A DNA stretch of 64,000 nt, from positions 23,899,310 to 23,963,309 of the forward strand of contig JAZBQD010000015.1 in NCBI GenBank assembly GCA_036583965.1. Reading direction: 5' to 3'. The notes beneath the pieces were generated by a model. That model made no database searches, had not been told where the DNA came from, and was given only the letters and a program-made list of their open reading frames with translations. The translations under genes and the position numbers were made by a program. The stretch comes from Prunella strophiata (lineage: Eukaryota > Chordata > Aves > Passeriformes > Prunellidae). Positions 34,632-47,340 of the stretch are shown in pieces. How positions within the stretch are numbered: the first letter of the stretch is position 1; every line of letters starts with the position of its first letter.

Positions 34632-34824
34632 AAAATGCAGTGGAATTCCTTGACACAAGGACAGGCAGAGCCAGCAGGATAAAATGCAGTGGAATTCCTT
34701 GACACAAGGACAGGCAGAGCCAGCAGGATAAAATGCAGTGGAATTCCTTGACACAAGGACAGGCAGACCCAGCAGGATAAAATGCAGTGGAATTCCTTGA
34801 CACAAAGACAGGCAGAGCCAGCAC
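34632..34824. repeat. 49-bp x 4 tandem repeat
   Basis: There are four copies of a 49-bp unit starting AAAATGCAGTGGAATTCC and ending GAGCCAGCAGGAT, at 34632-34680, 34681-34729, 34730-34778 and 34779-34824 (last copy slightly short). Differences are single bases: ACCC for AGCC in copy 3, and AAAGAC for AAGGAC in copy 4. Since 49 is not a multiple of three, successive copies change reading frame, which gives long overlapping open frames on the - strand. These are not credible genes. Confidence 0.97.
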
Positions 34825-36093
34825 AGTGGGGGGTGAGGGGTGCGTGCCTCTACACGCCTTTAAGTGGTGGCAGCAATTAAGTCTCTTTGTGTTGAAGGAA
34901 GGGATGTAGATGAGCATAAGTACGGAAGCTTCACCATTTCTTTGAGGGGAAAATTATTTTGGCTGGAGAACTGCAGCAGCATTTTATCACCCCCAAATCA
35001 TCTGGTCCATTCACAGTAAGATTAGTGCTGAAGGTCAAAGGTGCCCATAATGTAGCTCCAAGTCTTTTCACTGCCCTGCAGCAATGGTTAAATATGAGAA
35101 GAGAGGGACAAATAAATCAGGAAGCACTGCAAAAAGCAGCAAACAATCAAAACATCTCATTAAAATCTCATTCTGTGTCGGGGTTATTTTTCCCCACCAC
35201 TAATTCAGAAGAACTGGCTGCTTCTACCTAACAAGTAATCCCACAGGTTTATTGTACAGAGCACGTGTTGGGCTCCCACAAAGGGGGGACAAGGGACTTT
35301 TTCTGTGTGTGTGTGTGGCTCTGTGGCAAGTCACACGGACAGATCCCTGATGAGCCACTGGGAGACACAGACTGACGTGGGCAGGGACCTTCAGAAGAAA
35401 ACACCACAAAGCCATACACTTTTATGCTGACTTTTCCATTTACCTCTGTTTATGCATTGCTCTCACAACCAGTCATTTATCTTTGGTGTGATTTTGACCA
35501 CCTACTGTGGCACTAAAATTCAAGAATATGATATAAAAACCTATAGGCCACTGTAATTTAAGCCTAGAGGTACCCACATCCATTTAAGTAGATCCCAGAA
35601 CTCCCAGGAGCAAATGCTTCCTATTCTTGGAAACATTTGGGCATTTGAAGGGGTACAAATTGGAACACAGAGCCATCATCTTGTGGCATCCCTGCTCCAT
35701 GTACTCCATTCCCCACACTCTGAATACCTGTGGAGCACATCCACAGAAGCAAACCATGCCAGGCCAGAACACAGTTGTGCCTCCCACAGTTGTCCAAAAT
35801 GCTTCTTTGGCATGTTTCCCCCCAGCAAGATCCATGCTTCAGCCCACCTGCTATGGCCAGTCAGGGTCTGGTGACAATCTGGGACATTGCATCCATCTCT
35901 GCTCGTCCTTTATCTAACAGCCACCTCTGCCATCCCTGGGTGCAGACATGCAGTGGCCAAATCCTCACAGCCCATCCAGTCCCTGCTCTCAGAAAATATA
36001 CAGAGAGTTATGCTGCTGAACACTGATGAAATTTCAGGTGGTGCTAAATCTCCCCCCTACACACTACCTACATTCTGGCATTTCACTAATTTG

Positions 36094-36137
36094 AATTGCT
36101 GATCTATTTAAAATGTAAATTGCTGATCTATTTAAAA
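36094..36137. repeat. 20-bp direct repeat, 24-bp offset
   Basis: AATTGCTGATCTATTTAAAA occurs at 36094-36113 and again at 36118-36137, a perfect two-copy local duplication. Confidence 0.95.
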
Positions 36138-37348
36138 GGCTACAGCAGGAGCACAGTTTACGTGGAGATCCAGCTGGGATGGAGGGTCAACATTCAAGTT
36201 CAGTGTTTTCTTTCTAAACAACTTGGCTGCTAGAACAACACCTCGAGGATTTGAATTTAGTAGATCAAATTTTCTTCACAGTACATTCCCACTGACACCA
36301 CTTAGGTCAATGGACCAGCTTGTGAACTCAGTTAAATCAGCATGTATTGGGAGTAACATTACAGAGAGTAGTGGAACTATTCCAGATTTAAATTGGTGAT
36401 AATGAGACCAAGATTTGGTCCAATGTACTTGCAGAGATCTGAGAGCAAAGCATTCATTTCAATCCTCAAGTACCACCCTGCAGACTTTTTAAATCCTTGA
36501 ACACAAGTCTCTGTGTAACAATAAGCATAAACAGAGTGAACACTAAGAGAATAAAAGATTAAAAGTTATCCACTAGCTTATACCAAAGCTAGTAAAACCT
36601 GGGAGTGTTCCTGGGTAGATGCAAAATAAAAAAATCAGATAAACTACATTAATTTTCAGATTGTGAGCTTGCAAATATTTTTAAATGTTCTAGTTTAAGA
36701 CAATATTTTGAGATGAGAACTATAATTCAAGGTTCTGCCTTTGAAATAATGAGGTACATTACTTGTGTTAGTGGCACCAGCATCCCATTTTATCCATTTT
36801 ATTTTATGTCATTTTATCCATGTTTTATTAATCACCCATATGATTCTTTGTACTTGTGGACTTTAGACTTCTGACTAAATACTGGCCAGTTCCTTTCCTT
36901 TTACTCTTCTCACCTGAGCTGCTTTGTGATTTACCAGCTTTTCCAGTGATTATTTCAGAAAGTGATTTTTTTTACTATATGCATGAAAATTTTATTGTTG
37001 ATTAGTTCAAGTTCTTGAATGCTTATTCATAGAACAGACCTCCCCCTCTTTAGCTTATTGGAAACATCTGTATTCTTCCTGTTTGGACAATGAAAAGTGA
37101 TAACTAGCCCTCTGACGGCTGAGCTCCTGGAGTTAATACATACGTGATGCAGTCGTAGAAAACAATATGCCATTCAAAAATAAAAGTATGAACTGAAGAG
37201 CAACCATAACAGCTCCAGCTCCTCCAGCATTACTGGAGCTCAATGACCCTGCCTATTTGGGCAGAGGTACAAAAATCTCCATATTGCTTTCCACCAAATC
37301 AGTTACTTTTTCCAGGTGTGCAAAATGATGGTCTAGAAGGGTGAGATT

Positions 37349-37368
37349 AAAAAAAAAAAAAAAAAAAA
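37349..37368. repeat. Poly(A) run, 20 A
   Basis: This is a simple homopolymer, followed by a T run (about 37384-37393) and a short GA dinucleotide run near 37408-37422. Confidence 0.95.
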
Positions 37369-40300
37369 TACTGGCAGGAAAGATTTTTTTTTTGTGATTT
37401 GAAAAACAGAGAGAGAGAGAGATAGCAAACATATATATCTGAGCTCTTCTGTCCCTTTGCTTTCAAATTAAATGAGGACACAGAAGTGGGTGGTAGGAGA
37501 GGGAGGCTAGGGCAGGGGAATAGGGGAAAGCTGAAGAAAAGCTTTAATTCCTTTTATTCAGAGATACCTCTGAGGGAGGATGTTTCCCATCCTCCTGTTC
37601 TGGGAGTCCTGTTTCTTGGGGCTTGCCTTTTTCCCCCCTCCCCTCCTTTCTTTTACAGTTGTATCTACATGGACTGGAATTCAATATAGAAGAATGTACA
37701 TACTTATACACACACGGGGGAGGCTCAGCTGTGTAAACCACTACAGTTTTCATGGGAATCAGTGGAGCTGTGCTGATTTACATGACAAGAGGATCACACC
37801 TTTTGTACCTGGTATTTGAACTGAAATAGCAAACTACTCGTGGCCTAATTTGGACAAGGTTTGTATTTCTGTTTTAGCCAGTTTCTGATGTGGACTAGGG
37901 GAGAAAAGCAGAGATCTTTATTATCATCTCTAATAAAAATCTGAGCTCCATGTGACGGTGCATAAAATTAACTAGATGTGTCAGTTAGCAGATCTGGCTG
38001 AAGTTGTGCCTGATTATATTCCGTATGCATATTTGTTTTCAGTCATATTTGCAGGGGTGCCTCTATCCTGATGCTTCAGTTAACTGTTACTTTGAGGAAA
38101 TAAACAGAGGTGAGGGTCCAGTCACCTTCAGCTGTTGGAAGTTAATAAGGTGTTAATGAAACGTTGGCAAATAGCAGCAGTTTAGCACTTGGTTGACACT
38201 TGATTTTTAAAAGAGACAGAGTGTAAATAAGCTGTGTTTGCAGTGAAAATTAGAAAAAGTGGGAGGTGGGGGAACAAATAACACTCTCACAGCTTATTAG
38301 TTTTAAGCAGGAAATACTCGATAGACCACATCAGGGAGAGTAACTCTGATGCTGCGATCACTGGCAGCAAACAATGCCCGCAGGCAAAGGGGTCTGTTTT
38401 CATACAGGCTTTTAAAGACACCCTTCTAATATAAGACCAGCCAATGCACACAACGAGTGCAAGAGGACCCTTGGCACCGCTGCCTCTGACCTCTGGAAGT
38501 GCTCTGAGGGAGCATCTGGCCCGTTTCAGACCACAAATCCTATGAACCCTGGTGGTTGTTTATGAGGGATGGGCAGTCTCTTTCTGCAGGGCACTTAAGG
38601 CTGTCAAGGAACATGAACTCTGTTATTCCTGCTGCGTTAAGGAATCAAACGACACCTTGAGAAATGGTAGCACTCTGAAGATTTATTAACTACTGTGTGC
38701 TGTAGCAGGGTTGTGGGAGTGATCTTTGGGATTCAGGGAGCAATTTAGGCTTGATATATATTAGGCAACTCTAAATAAGATAGTGCAGCATCATCCTGAG
38801 TGAACCTTGCCTTTTTACACCTCTCGCAGTATGTGAGTGTGTACCGGAGATGGCACAGCCAAGCTTTCTTTAGCTTTCTTGTTCCTAGCTCTGAAGAGGA
38901 GGATAGTGATGAAGCAGGAGCTTCCCTGGTGTGTTAGTAGAATTAAACCGTGGTAGTTTAGCAGGCTAGCATTTCAGTTGCTAATTGTCTGGGAAGATCC
39001 TGAGCAACTTTGTTTCAGAATGACTTCTTTGAATAGGGATCATTGACAGGGACACCCAGCATAGATCTAGGCTAAGTAGGAATATAAATAACTGGTACAC
39101 TGAGAATTTCCTGTTAATGCAATATGATCAGAAAGATCTCTTGATAAAATGTTCATCGACAGAAGAGTTAATGCCACGGCCATTCAAAAAGGGAGATACC
39201 CCGGGGACATCACTTTTTCTGCATAGTTACAAAGACATGGTTTGTTTTTGCAGGTGAGTAGTGTGTGAGTGATGTTGCTTTGCCAGGCTGGAGAGATTGG
39301 TGGGTTCTGGCAGATTATCAGCCACATCTAAAATTACTTCAGCAGTGTGGAGTTGTTATAGTCAGAAGCTGGAGCTGCTTGATGTATCTCTTCCCTCATT
39401 CCCATGTGTCACATTCATTCACAGCAGTCCTTACCATGGTGTACCTTACCAGCATAAGGTGGCTCCTTTGGCACACATACTGTATAATAATCTCTTACAG
39501 TGCATTACGATTGCAAATTAGAGCTACCTTTAATTTAAAATGTAAAATTTCATTTTCTTGAGGTAAGCATTGTCAGAGGAATAAACCTGTGGGTGTAATA
39601 TACCCATGGGTATTAGCAATTCTAAAGTGTTGAATAAATGAAAAGCACAAAGCCTATATATTTGTGTAGGGTAAATAATGCCATGCATAAATATTGAAGT
39701 ATTGAACATAAAATACTCTATGCAGAAACATAGACTTTGTTTGCTTGATTCTCCTGATGTGTTATAAAAGCTTTAATCCAAGTGGGACTGTAAATGCAGT
39801 CTTTAAGATTAATTCAAGTGTCACGTTGTCTATAAATTTCTGTAATGAATTATTCTCTTATTTTAGTTTGAGGGAATATATTGTTTTGTTTATGGGGACT
39901 ACTGAGTAGCAGGGATCTTTTTTGGTATCAACACACTGTGAGATAAACATCTTGCAATATTTTTGAAAGAATCTGCAAATCCACACCTCCCAAATGAGGC
40001 AGAATCTCAAATTCTGTAATATATTTCCCAGTAGCACTGGAGTTTGGCCACAGTCAGAATTGGAATGTTGGACATGGCACAGGGGGTGTCCCAAGTTGAT
40101 TGTGAAGCAGTTTGGGTACCTGGCTGTTCAATCACTGAGGACTTGAGGTCAGGATTTCCCTTGACAGGCTGGCAAAGAACACTGAGAGTACTTTCTCTGC
40201 CTTTGTAGTATATGGCCAATTTCCTAGGATAATCCATTTTTTCACTAGCGGCTATTATGAGGACATAAGACACCAGGAGGTGCACTTTGACCTCTCCTGT

Positions 40301-43300
40301 TCTCTTCTGTCATACACAGAGTATTTGAAGCTTTTGGCCTTTTGTACCAAAGGTCCAGTTTTGTTGTAGGATGTCAAGGCTCCTTTTGTAAGGGGCACAG
40401 AGCATAATTCCTATGATGCTTTTGTCACAACAGTGTATTTGTTTTAATGACAACTAAGCCACCTTTAGCAGAAGCAATTGACCCTTGGTGATGGATTGAC
40501 TTGCTTGCCATCAGAGCGTGGAACATTTGTTTTGACATTAATGCAATAATACCAGTACTGCTACTTTCTCTAAGTATTTTTCTCTTCCTGTGTATCTAAA
40601 ATTTTTGAATGCAAGTCTACTCGTATTCAGTAGATACAATATGGGATCTGAGTGAAAAATCTTTTGCCAATGTCATCCTTGTTTAGCATTTAAAATATAG
40701 AATACAAGGCCTCTTTTCTTCAAATCCAGGTCAGTGCAGCAGAAGATTGTGTAACCACTTATAAAAAGAATCATTTGAGGCCACGAAACAAGAAGAGAGA
40801 GAAGGTGAAGCAAAAATGCTATCATTTATGGTGTAGTAGAAATAAAGAGGGGACTGAGATGAATAGGAGGAAAGAAGCACTAATATTACTTAAATTAAAT
40901 TATTTCCTCTAGAATATTTTAAAGGCAAAACAAAAAGTAATAAGGGATTAATACCTGAGGAAGAACTGCTCTAGGATTTTGCTGTGAGTTGCTCTTTGCT
41001 CATAAGGTTGAAAGTGTGGAAATGTCCCATTTGGATTAGTGAGGAGCCAAAAATTTCCTGCATAGTCTTCTGCTTGATTGCAGATCTTGGGGCAGTTTAT
41101 TGTGGGTGTACCTTTTCCTCAACCCATGAAGACAATATTTCCTGGGCCAGGCCAAAAGTTCAGGGCAGTGTCCAGTCTGATATTAAGACATGCATACTTG
41201 AGTACCTAAATGCAAGTGTCTTAATCTAAAACAAGTCTAAACCATCTGGCCCTCCATGGCTGTTCTGGACTAATGTTTAATTTCCATTTATGTTTATTGA
41301 ACATGAACAGTCCTCCCCAGAGGAGCTGACATCCAACCAGTGGTCAGGATTTCAAACTAAGTGGGAACAAAATTCCTGGATGTGCTCAGGTGGCTAATTT
41401 GTATTGGACACCTAAGTAAATGTCATTAAGAGGACTTCTATGTCTAGCCTTTAAAATTAACTTTTCAGCTATTCCAGATTCCTGTCAGTCCTTGAGCACC
41501 TTTGGAAAACACATTGTCCTGTATTGGCACAGACATTTGTCACACCACAAGGACACTGGTGTTCCACAGACACTTCTGGTGGGCAGGATGGCACGTGCTG
41601 CTGGGGACAGATGTCAGCCTGTGAACAGCAGTGTGCTGGACATGCCAGAATTTCAGCTTCTGCTCTGGGCAGCTCTGGAGGAACTTATGGCTTCCCCTTG
41701 AGGAATTGCCACTAGTTTGCTTGCAGTGTGCAGTGGACAGTGGCTGTTTCCCATCCTCTGAACAGGACTTTTACTTAGCAGTCTCTAGAATGTACTGCTT
41801 ATTTTGGTGCCCTTCCACACTATCTGTGAAATTAGATTTTGGTCACTCTTGGTGTTTGTTAGCTGTTTTCCCCTGTTAGCTGTGGCACATGGACTACATG
41901 TATAGCTTGCATTCAGGCTGCTACCCTGTTTGGGTAACTTGTCTGGGGCTCATAAATATGTTGCACAAGCCCAGTCCCCCAGTGCATAAATCACCATTGA
42001 AAATGAAAGGAATGGAGGCAGACCCAGACCAATGGGCCAAGTTCCCAAACTAGCAGTGATGCAAAGATGTTGAGACCTTTTTTCCACATGTAATAATACC
42101 TTCTGTTTTCTCTTACTGTGGCTAGTTTGAAGCTTGCACAGGTGATTTTCTGATGGATAACTGTTAGGGTGCTCTGATGCCAAGCAGCTGGATCACTGAA
42201 GTGGGAGGCTTTGTTTAACTGCATTCTCCATGTCCAGATCAATAGTCATTCTGTTATGAAGCAACAAGCATGACTGTGCACAAAGGGCTGAGTCCTTTTT
42301 AATTAGGTGCTCCCATGATGATTATTTTCCTGACACACAAAAAAAGGAAAATAACCTATGTGTAGTATGCCTCCAAGCACTCTTCAAGGGTTTCATTTAA
42401 TTTGTCACTGATACAGAAAGAGGACTAATTTCTAAGTAGATATTTATCTGGAGGGAAGAAGGTGGTAAATAGTTACCTATTCCTGTGAAGTGCAGGTGTT
42501 CATTAAGTGTATCCTGACATAAATGTCTTCCTTTTTGCTTTTGTCTCTTCTGTTTGTTTGCTCTCTGCTGTTTTATTCAGGAGCAGCCAAGTGTTACCCA
42601 GCAGGGATATCCACCTGTGGTCACTGGGGTAGATATGTCATAAATGTTCCTGGAAGCTCATTAAAATTAATCTAACTCCCAAGCAACTTTTGTTTGCTTT
42701 TGAGCATTCTCTGAAGAAACTCTGTAGCCAACATTTTTCTTACATCAAAATATGACTCCTTTCTTTTACATGGACTTCTCTTTTATATCACTTCAAAAAT
42801 AACTGGCTGTACTCTTTCATTGAAGTGAGACTTAAAATTTAATTTGTAATTACAGCAAGACCACAATTCCTTACTAGGCTAGAACAAGAACCTTAAAAGA
42901 AATTCAATAAGAAACAAACAAAATTTAAAAAAGCCCTGATGACCAAAAGCTTCAGAAAGCTTTAAACTGTAGTCTCCAGTTTGCATTACTAACTTTTTGT
43001 TTGTTCAAAAACTGGCCAGATAAAACCCCTTTTTTATTTTTTCACATTTTTTCTCAGTTTGACTGTCTGTGTTTTTCTGGTACAAATATTTTACAGTTAT
43101 ACCTCTTAAATTATTGGGAAGCATTGCAGCAAAAGCAGGTTTAAGTCAAAAGGACCTTGTATATGAAGTCCCATTCCAAAATAGTTGCACTTTTCATTTT
43201 TCTGACCCATTTCTAGGAGTTAGTTTCACAGATTCCACCTCTTAAAATATTCTACTTCCAAATTTCAATAGTTTTCATTATGGTTGCAACCATTTACAGT

Positions 43301-45261
43301 AAACTTCAGCACATGGAGTTGCAGCTACCTTGGTGGTGTCTGAGTTGGAAGCAGCTATTAATATAGCAATGACTTTACCTGTTATCTTGAGAATTAGAAC
43401 CAAGACACTGACCTCATGCAGTTAGACTGAGAATTAGACATGAGTTTGGAGCACACAAAAACTCTGGAATTTTATTGCTTTTTCTTTTGTTAAAACTATA
43501 ATTCCCATATTTCTATGCAATTTCAAACATATGTTAGGATTTCTGATAGATGCATGAAGTTTTGCCAAAAATAATTTAATTTGTTAATAAACAAAGTTAT
43601 TATAGAATAAAATATTGTTTTCCTGGTTTGTTGGGACTGTTGTCATGTGTGACACAGTAATAAAATCCAAATAGTTAAACCAGAAATCTCAGAGTGTTTC
43701 TTTGCCATATTCAAGTTTGCAGAAAGGTGTTATTAAGGGATTGAATGCCATTAATTTTAAAGTTTTTTGGCACTTGGTCAAAAGAGAATAATAATGATTT
43801 TGTTTGAATGCATATGGTTGTGTCTTATATTTCACTAAAAAATAGTACTAAAGAGAAGTATAAAAGCAGTAGGCATCAAAACTCAGTTGTGATCAACTCT
43901 GAGAGAAATTTCTCAAGCTGGGTCTGAAAGGCAAGCAAAGAAGACCACCTAGACCAAGAGGGTGTCAGCAGTTAAGGTCTGGGCATGATGAACTTGAATC
44001 AAATCACAACTTGGAGAATGGATTCTGCAAGGCCTGGGGACCCAATGTGGTTCTACTGGTGGATTTTGTCCTTCCAGCTGGAGAACCCTTGGCAATGATG
44101 CCAAGTGTAAATCAGCTACAGATGCAGATGGATTGTCCAAAGTGTGCCTATACCCAAGGCATCACATAGCACATAGAGCACATCTGCTGGGATGACACTG
44201 CTCTTTTCTACCTTCTTTAGTCTTGCCTAATTGATAATGAAAAGTTTAGTCAGCAAACAGATATTGGAAAAGAATATTTGCCATTTAGGTATTAATGTAA
44301 ATATTATTCAGTGTATGTTATATTCCAGAGGGGAATACTGTGCTGGGGTGTTTGGGGATGAATGCATAAACTATTCAGGAACTGTTTGATAATAATTAAG
44401 GAAATAAGATGCCTAGTGTATATAAAGTGGGCTTTTAATTATAATAGAAAAGAAATTCTTCAGAAATAATTTGTGAGATAACTTATTTCTCAAGTATGTT
44501 TTGGCAGGGTTTCAAATAATGTATCAGATAGTGATCACATATTCTGTGAATGGATTGTGACTAACCCAACACATTTTACAGGCCCAGCTACTGAAGCCCA
44601 GCTCCCATGCAAATTGAATGGCATTCCAGGAAGGATATCAGAAAATTTCAATCTGTGAGCAAGATTTTCTGAAATTGAGTCAGAAGTGGAGAAGTGTGCT
44701 GTTTGCTCTGACACACAAAATCCTGAAAGCATGATGATAGGATGGGTTTTGCTGGGAATGTGAGAAGCACTTAATGCCCTTTGCAGGAAGGTGGTGGCTG
44801 CACAGTACAGTATTGGGTCTGTTAAGTCCACATTTGATCTGGATCAAAAAAGGATCATCATGAGGATGTGAGCATTCCTGATAAATTAGCCAAACCATGC
44901 ACTAGGGTTTAGACCTCATGTTTTTATGTCCCTCCTTGTCAGGACTAAGAAGAGGAGAAAGGCATTAATGCTGTCAGAAAGCTTTGTTAGAACTTTTGCA
45001 TGAATTTGTACTGGGAAAGTAAAAGCTTGATTAGCTCTATTTATCACATGACTACTCCATATGGTTTTGCCCCATCAGAATTTTTAGGAGGAGGCTTGTG
45101 CCTGTTCTGTTTAGTGAACTTTGATCTGGTGGAAAAGCTCAGTGCTTATGCTTGTGAATAGAATTGGTGTTACTGTTTTCTTTACTCAGAGTGTCAGGAA
45201 TTGGAGAATAATTGCAAGGGAAGATTGTCTTGGGTTTAGTTTCCTCTTTGTTCATTTGCAG

Positions 45262-45460
45262 GGATATGACACTCTACCAGCAAACTCCCAGGAGACAGCT
45301 GCAAGTGTCTGAGGACCTTATGGGATCTGGAGGCAAGCTGTTGGCAGTTCCTGGGACAAAAAAACAAGGAAGTTCAGTGGCTCTGGCATCACCCAGGAAA
45401 GAAATACTCAATTTCCTGAGTTCCAAAACATGCTGCAGTGCATATTTTGGTGTTTCATAG
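45262..45460 (+). other. Possible unannotated exon (acceptor plus open frame)
   Basis: A pyrimidine-rich tract followed by CATTTGCAG at 45254-45262 makes a good 3' splice site. The sequence after it stays open in one frame to a TAG at 45458-45460, about 65 codons. The peptide (includes LYQQTPRRQLQVSEDL) resembles nothing I know. No matching donor or upstream exon is identified, so this is only a candidate, more likely non-coding RNA or chance. Confidence 0.2.
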
Positions 45461-45784
45461 GATGAGTGTAGCAAAGCTGCAGCTAATCCTTTTGTATTTG
45501 GGCTTTCTCCTAAGCACAGGAAGCCCAAGCTTTCTGTGTCTGTTCATTTACAACTAATACTGTAGTAACACCTGCAGAGAAGATAGGAGAAATTCAGAAA
45601 ATGCCACCTTAGATTACAAGCTGCTGATTAAGGTGTTTTCTCAGGAAGATGAAGGTGGAAAGGGAGATACCTAGGATTTGGTATGTGAGCAGCCACTCAC
45701 GTGGCTGTGAGAGGGCACAAGGCTGTGTACCATAGCTGGCTGTATATCACAGTTGTGTGCCCACCACCTGGAAGGGTAATTGTT

Positions 45785-45850
45785 AGAGAATCATAGAACA
45801 GCTGAGGTTGGAATGTGTCTCTGGAGATCATCTAGTCCACCCTTCCCCCA
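45785..45850 (-). mobile_element. Short CR1 LINE 3' end, - strand
   Basis: On the + strand it reads 'agagaatcatagaacagctg', 'aggttggaatgtgtctctgg' and 'agatcatctagtccaccctt', the reverse complement of the last ~65 bp of CR1. The rest of the element is absent or too decayed to see. Confidence 0.85.
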
Positions 45851-47309
45851 CTCCAGTTTTGGGAATATTCCTACAGAACAGGGAGTGAGTCCTACTTAGC
45901 TTTATGCTTTTGAAACCTCTAAACCTGTGATACTCTTGACAATATGACCTTTGCATGTAATACCTTGAAAGTAATTATAATAAGATCTCCCTCCTGAAAT
46001 ACATATAATTCTTTTTAATTCTCTCTCTTGGCTTAGAAATTAGTGTAATATTTGCAGTTGTTGTAAACTGCCCTTGGCAAATGATTTCTTCTCTTCAGCT
46101 GTGAATCTCAGGCTGTATACAAAGCCAAGGGTATAGCCCACAGTTTGCATTAAGTAGCATTTGATTAGGTGGTAATAACATTAATTGGCACCCAGAATCA
46201 GTTGGCTGTAGGTGATCTGAAGTGATAATGCACTAGAGCTTCTAACATTCTAAGTCAAAATGCTCCCTTAGCCTGGGGAAAGATGCAGGTGTTTGGGATA
46301 AAAGAGTGTTTTGTAAATGAGGGACTTGAACACTGTGATTCCACTTCATTACTACCTCTCCTGATGCTTGATGTAAAATGATTACTTTATTGCCACCTCT
46401 CCTCTGTGTTTTAAAAGTATTAGAAAATTAAACAGCAAACTTTAAAGATAAAATATGTTCCAAGTTATTTTAAAAAAAGAAATCAAAGCAAAGAAGCAAA
46501 AAGGATATTGAATAACTAAAAAATAATTTAGAAATATTCCAGATTCAAGACAGTATATCTATTATTAAAAGGATACAATTATAAATGATCAGTTCTTGAT
46601 TATCTTGCTTGCCTTTGTAACAATGAACTCCTCAAAACAATTGCCTTTCCTGAAAGACTGTTTCAGTTTTGTGGATTAGGAGTCTTCATGGAGATAGAAT
46701 ATATGTATGCAGCTGGCAAAGCAAGTGTCTTAGTGAATGGTAATTGTTCCCCAATTCCCACAAATCCTTTCATAAAGCATAGGCCTTGTTCTTTTTTTAA
46801 ATGTTCTTTCTAAATTTCATTAACAGCTGAGCCATTGCTGAATTATACTTGATATAATCAGGAGTTAGCTTTAGCAAAAATAGCATTGCCAACATAGGGA
46901 GTGTGAGTGTTCCAGTAATTTTGCACTCTGTGGAAAAGGAAAAAAACACATGAGCAAAAAATTATGAAAGCTTCTTAAATTCATCTGCACTATATATGGC
47001 CATATAGAATATTGACATAAATATTAAATTTGACATTGTTGTGAAATTGCAGGCGTGCATTTCATGTCTTATTGTCTTCATTGAAAACTTGCTTTCCTGT
47101 GTTTTTCCAGGCCTAGGACCATGTCTGGGAGAGATGTTCTGTTTTCCAGTGCATGTGCAGTAACAGAGCCACAGCAGCCCTGGCAAGACCAGGGCGGTCT
47201 CCTGCAAATAGCACAGCACTTGGTGCCTGTGAATGGCTTCTGGGGAGAGCATGGCATGGGGTGGTCAGCAGTGGGCAGGGGCCAGGCTGTGGTGCCTGTG
47301 ACAGGTTTG

Positions 47310-47340
47310 TGCAGGCTGTGCAGGCTGTGCAGGCTGTGCT
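47310..47340. repeat. 9-bp x 3 tandem repeat
   Basis: The 9-mer GTGCAGGCT is repeated three times in tandem, with a partial fourth copy, in a GC-rich patch. It is too small for a minisatellite call. Confidence 0.85.

Larger units (their letters stand above)
34825..45784. other. Long gene-poor tract
   Basis: About 11 kb without an exon, RNA gene or repeat family I can name. Minor features are a short GT run near 35304-35316, a 20-bp direct repeat AATTGCTGATCTATTTAAAA at 36094 and 36118, a 20-A run at 37349-37368, and a GA run near 37408-37422. A possible splice-acceptor-bounded open segment near 45262 is listed separately. Confidence 0.55.

Noticed and set aside
34406..34917. Overlapping 88-116-codon frames on the - strand with repeated LHFILL segments
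   Set aside because: They are produced by the 49-bp tandem repeat, whose copies shift phase so that several frames stay open. There is no family similarity.
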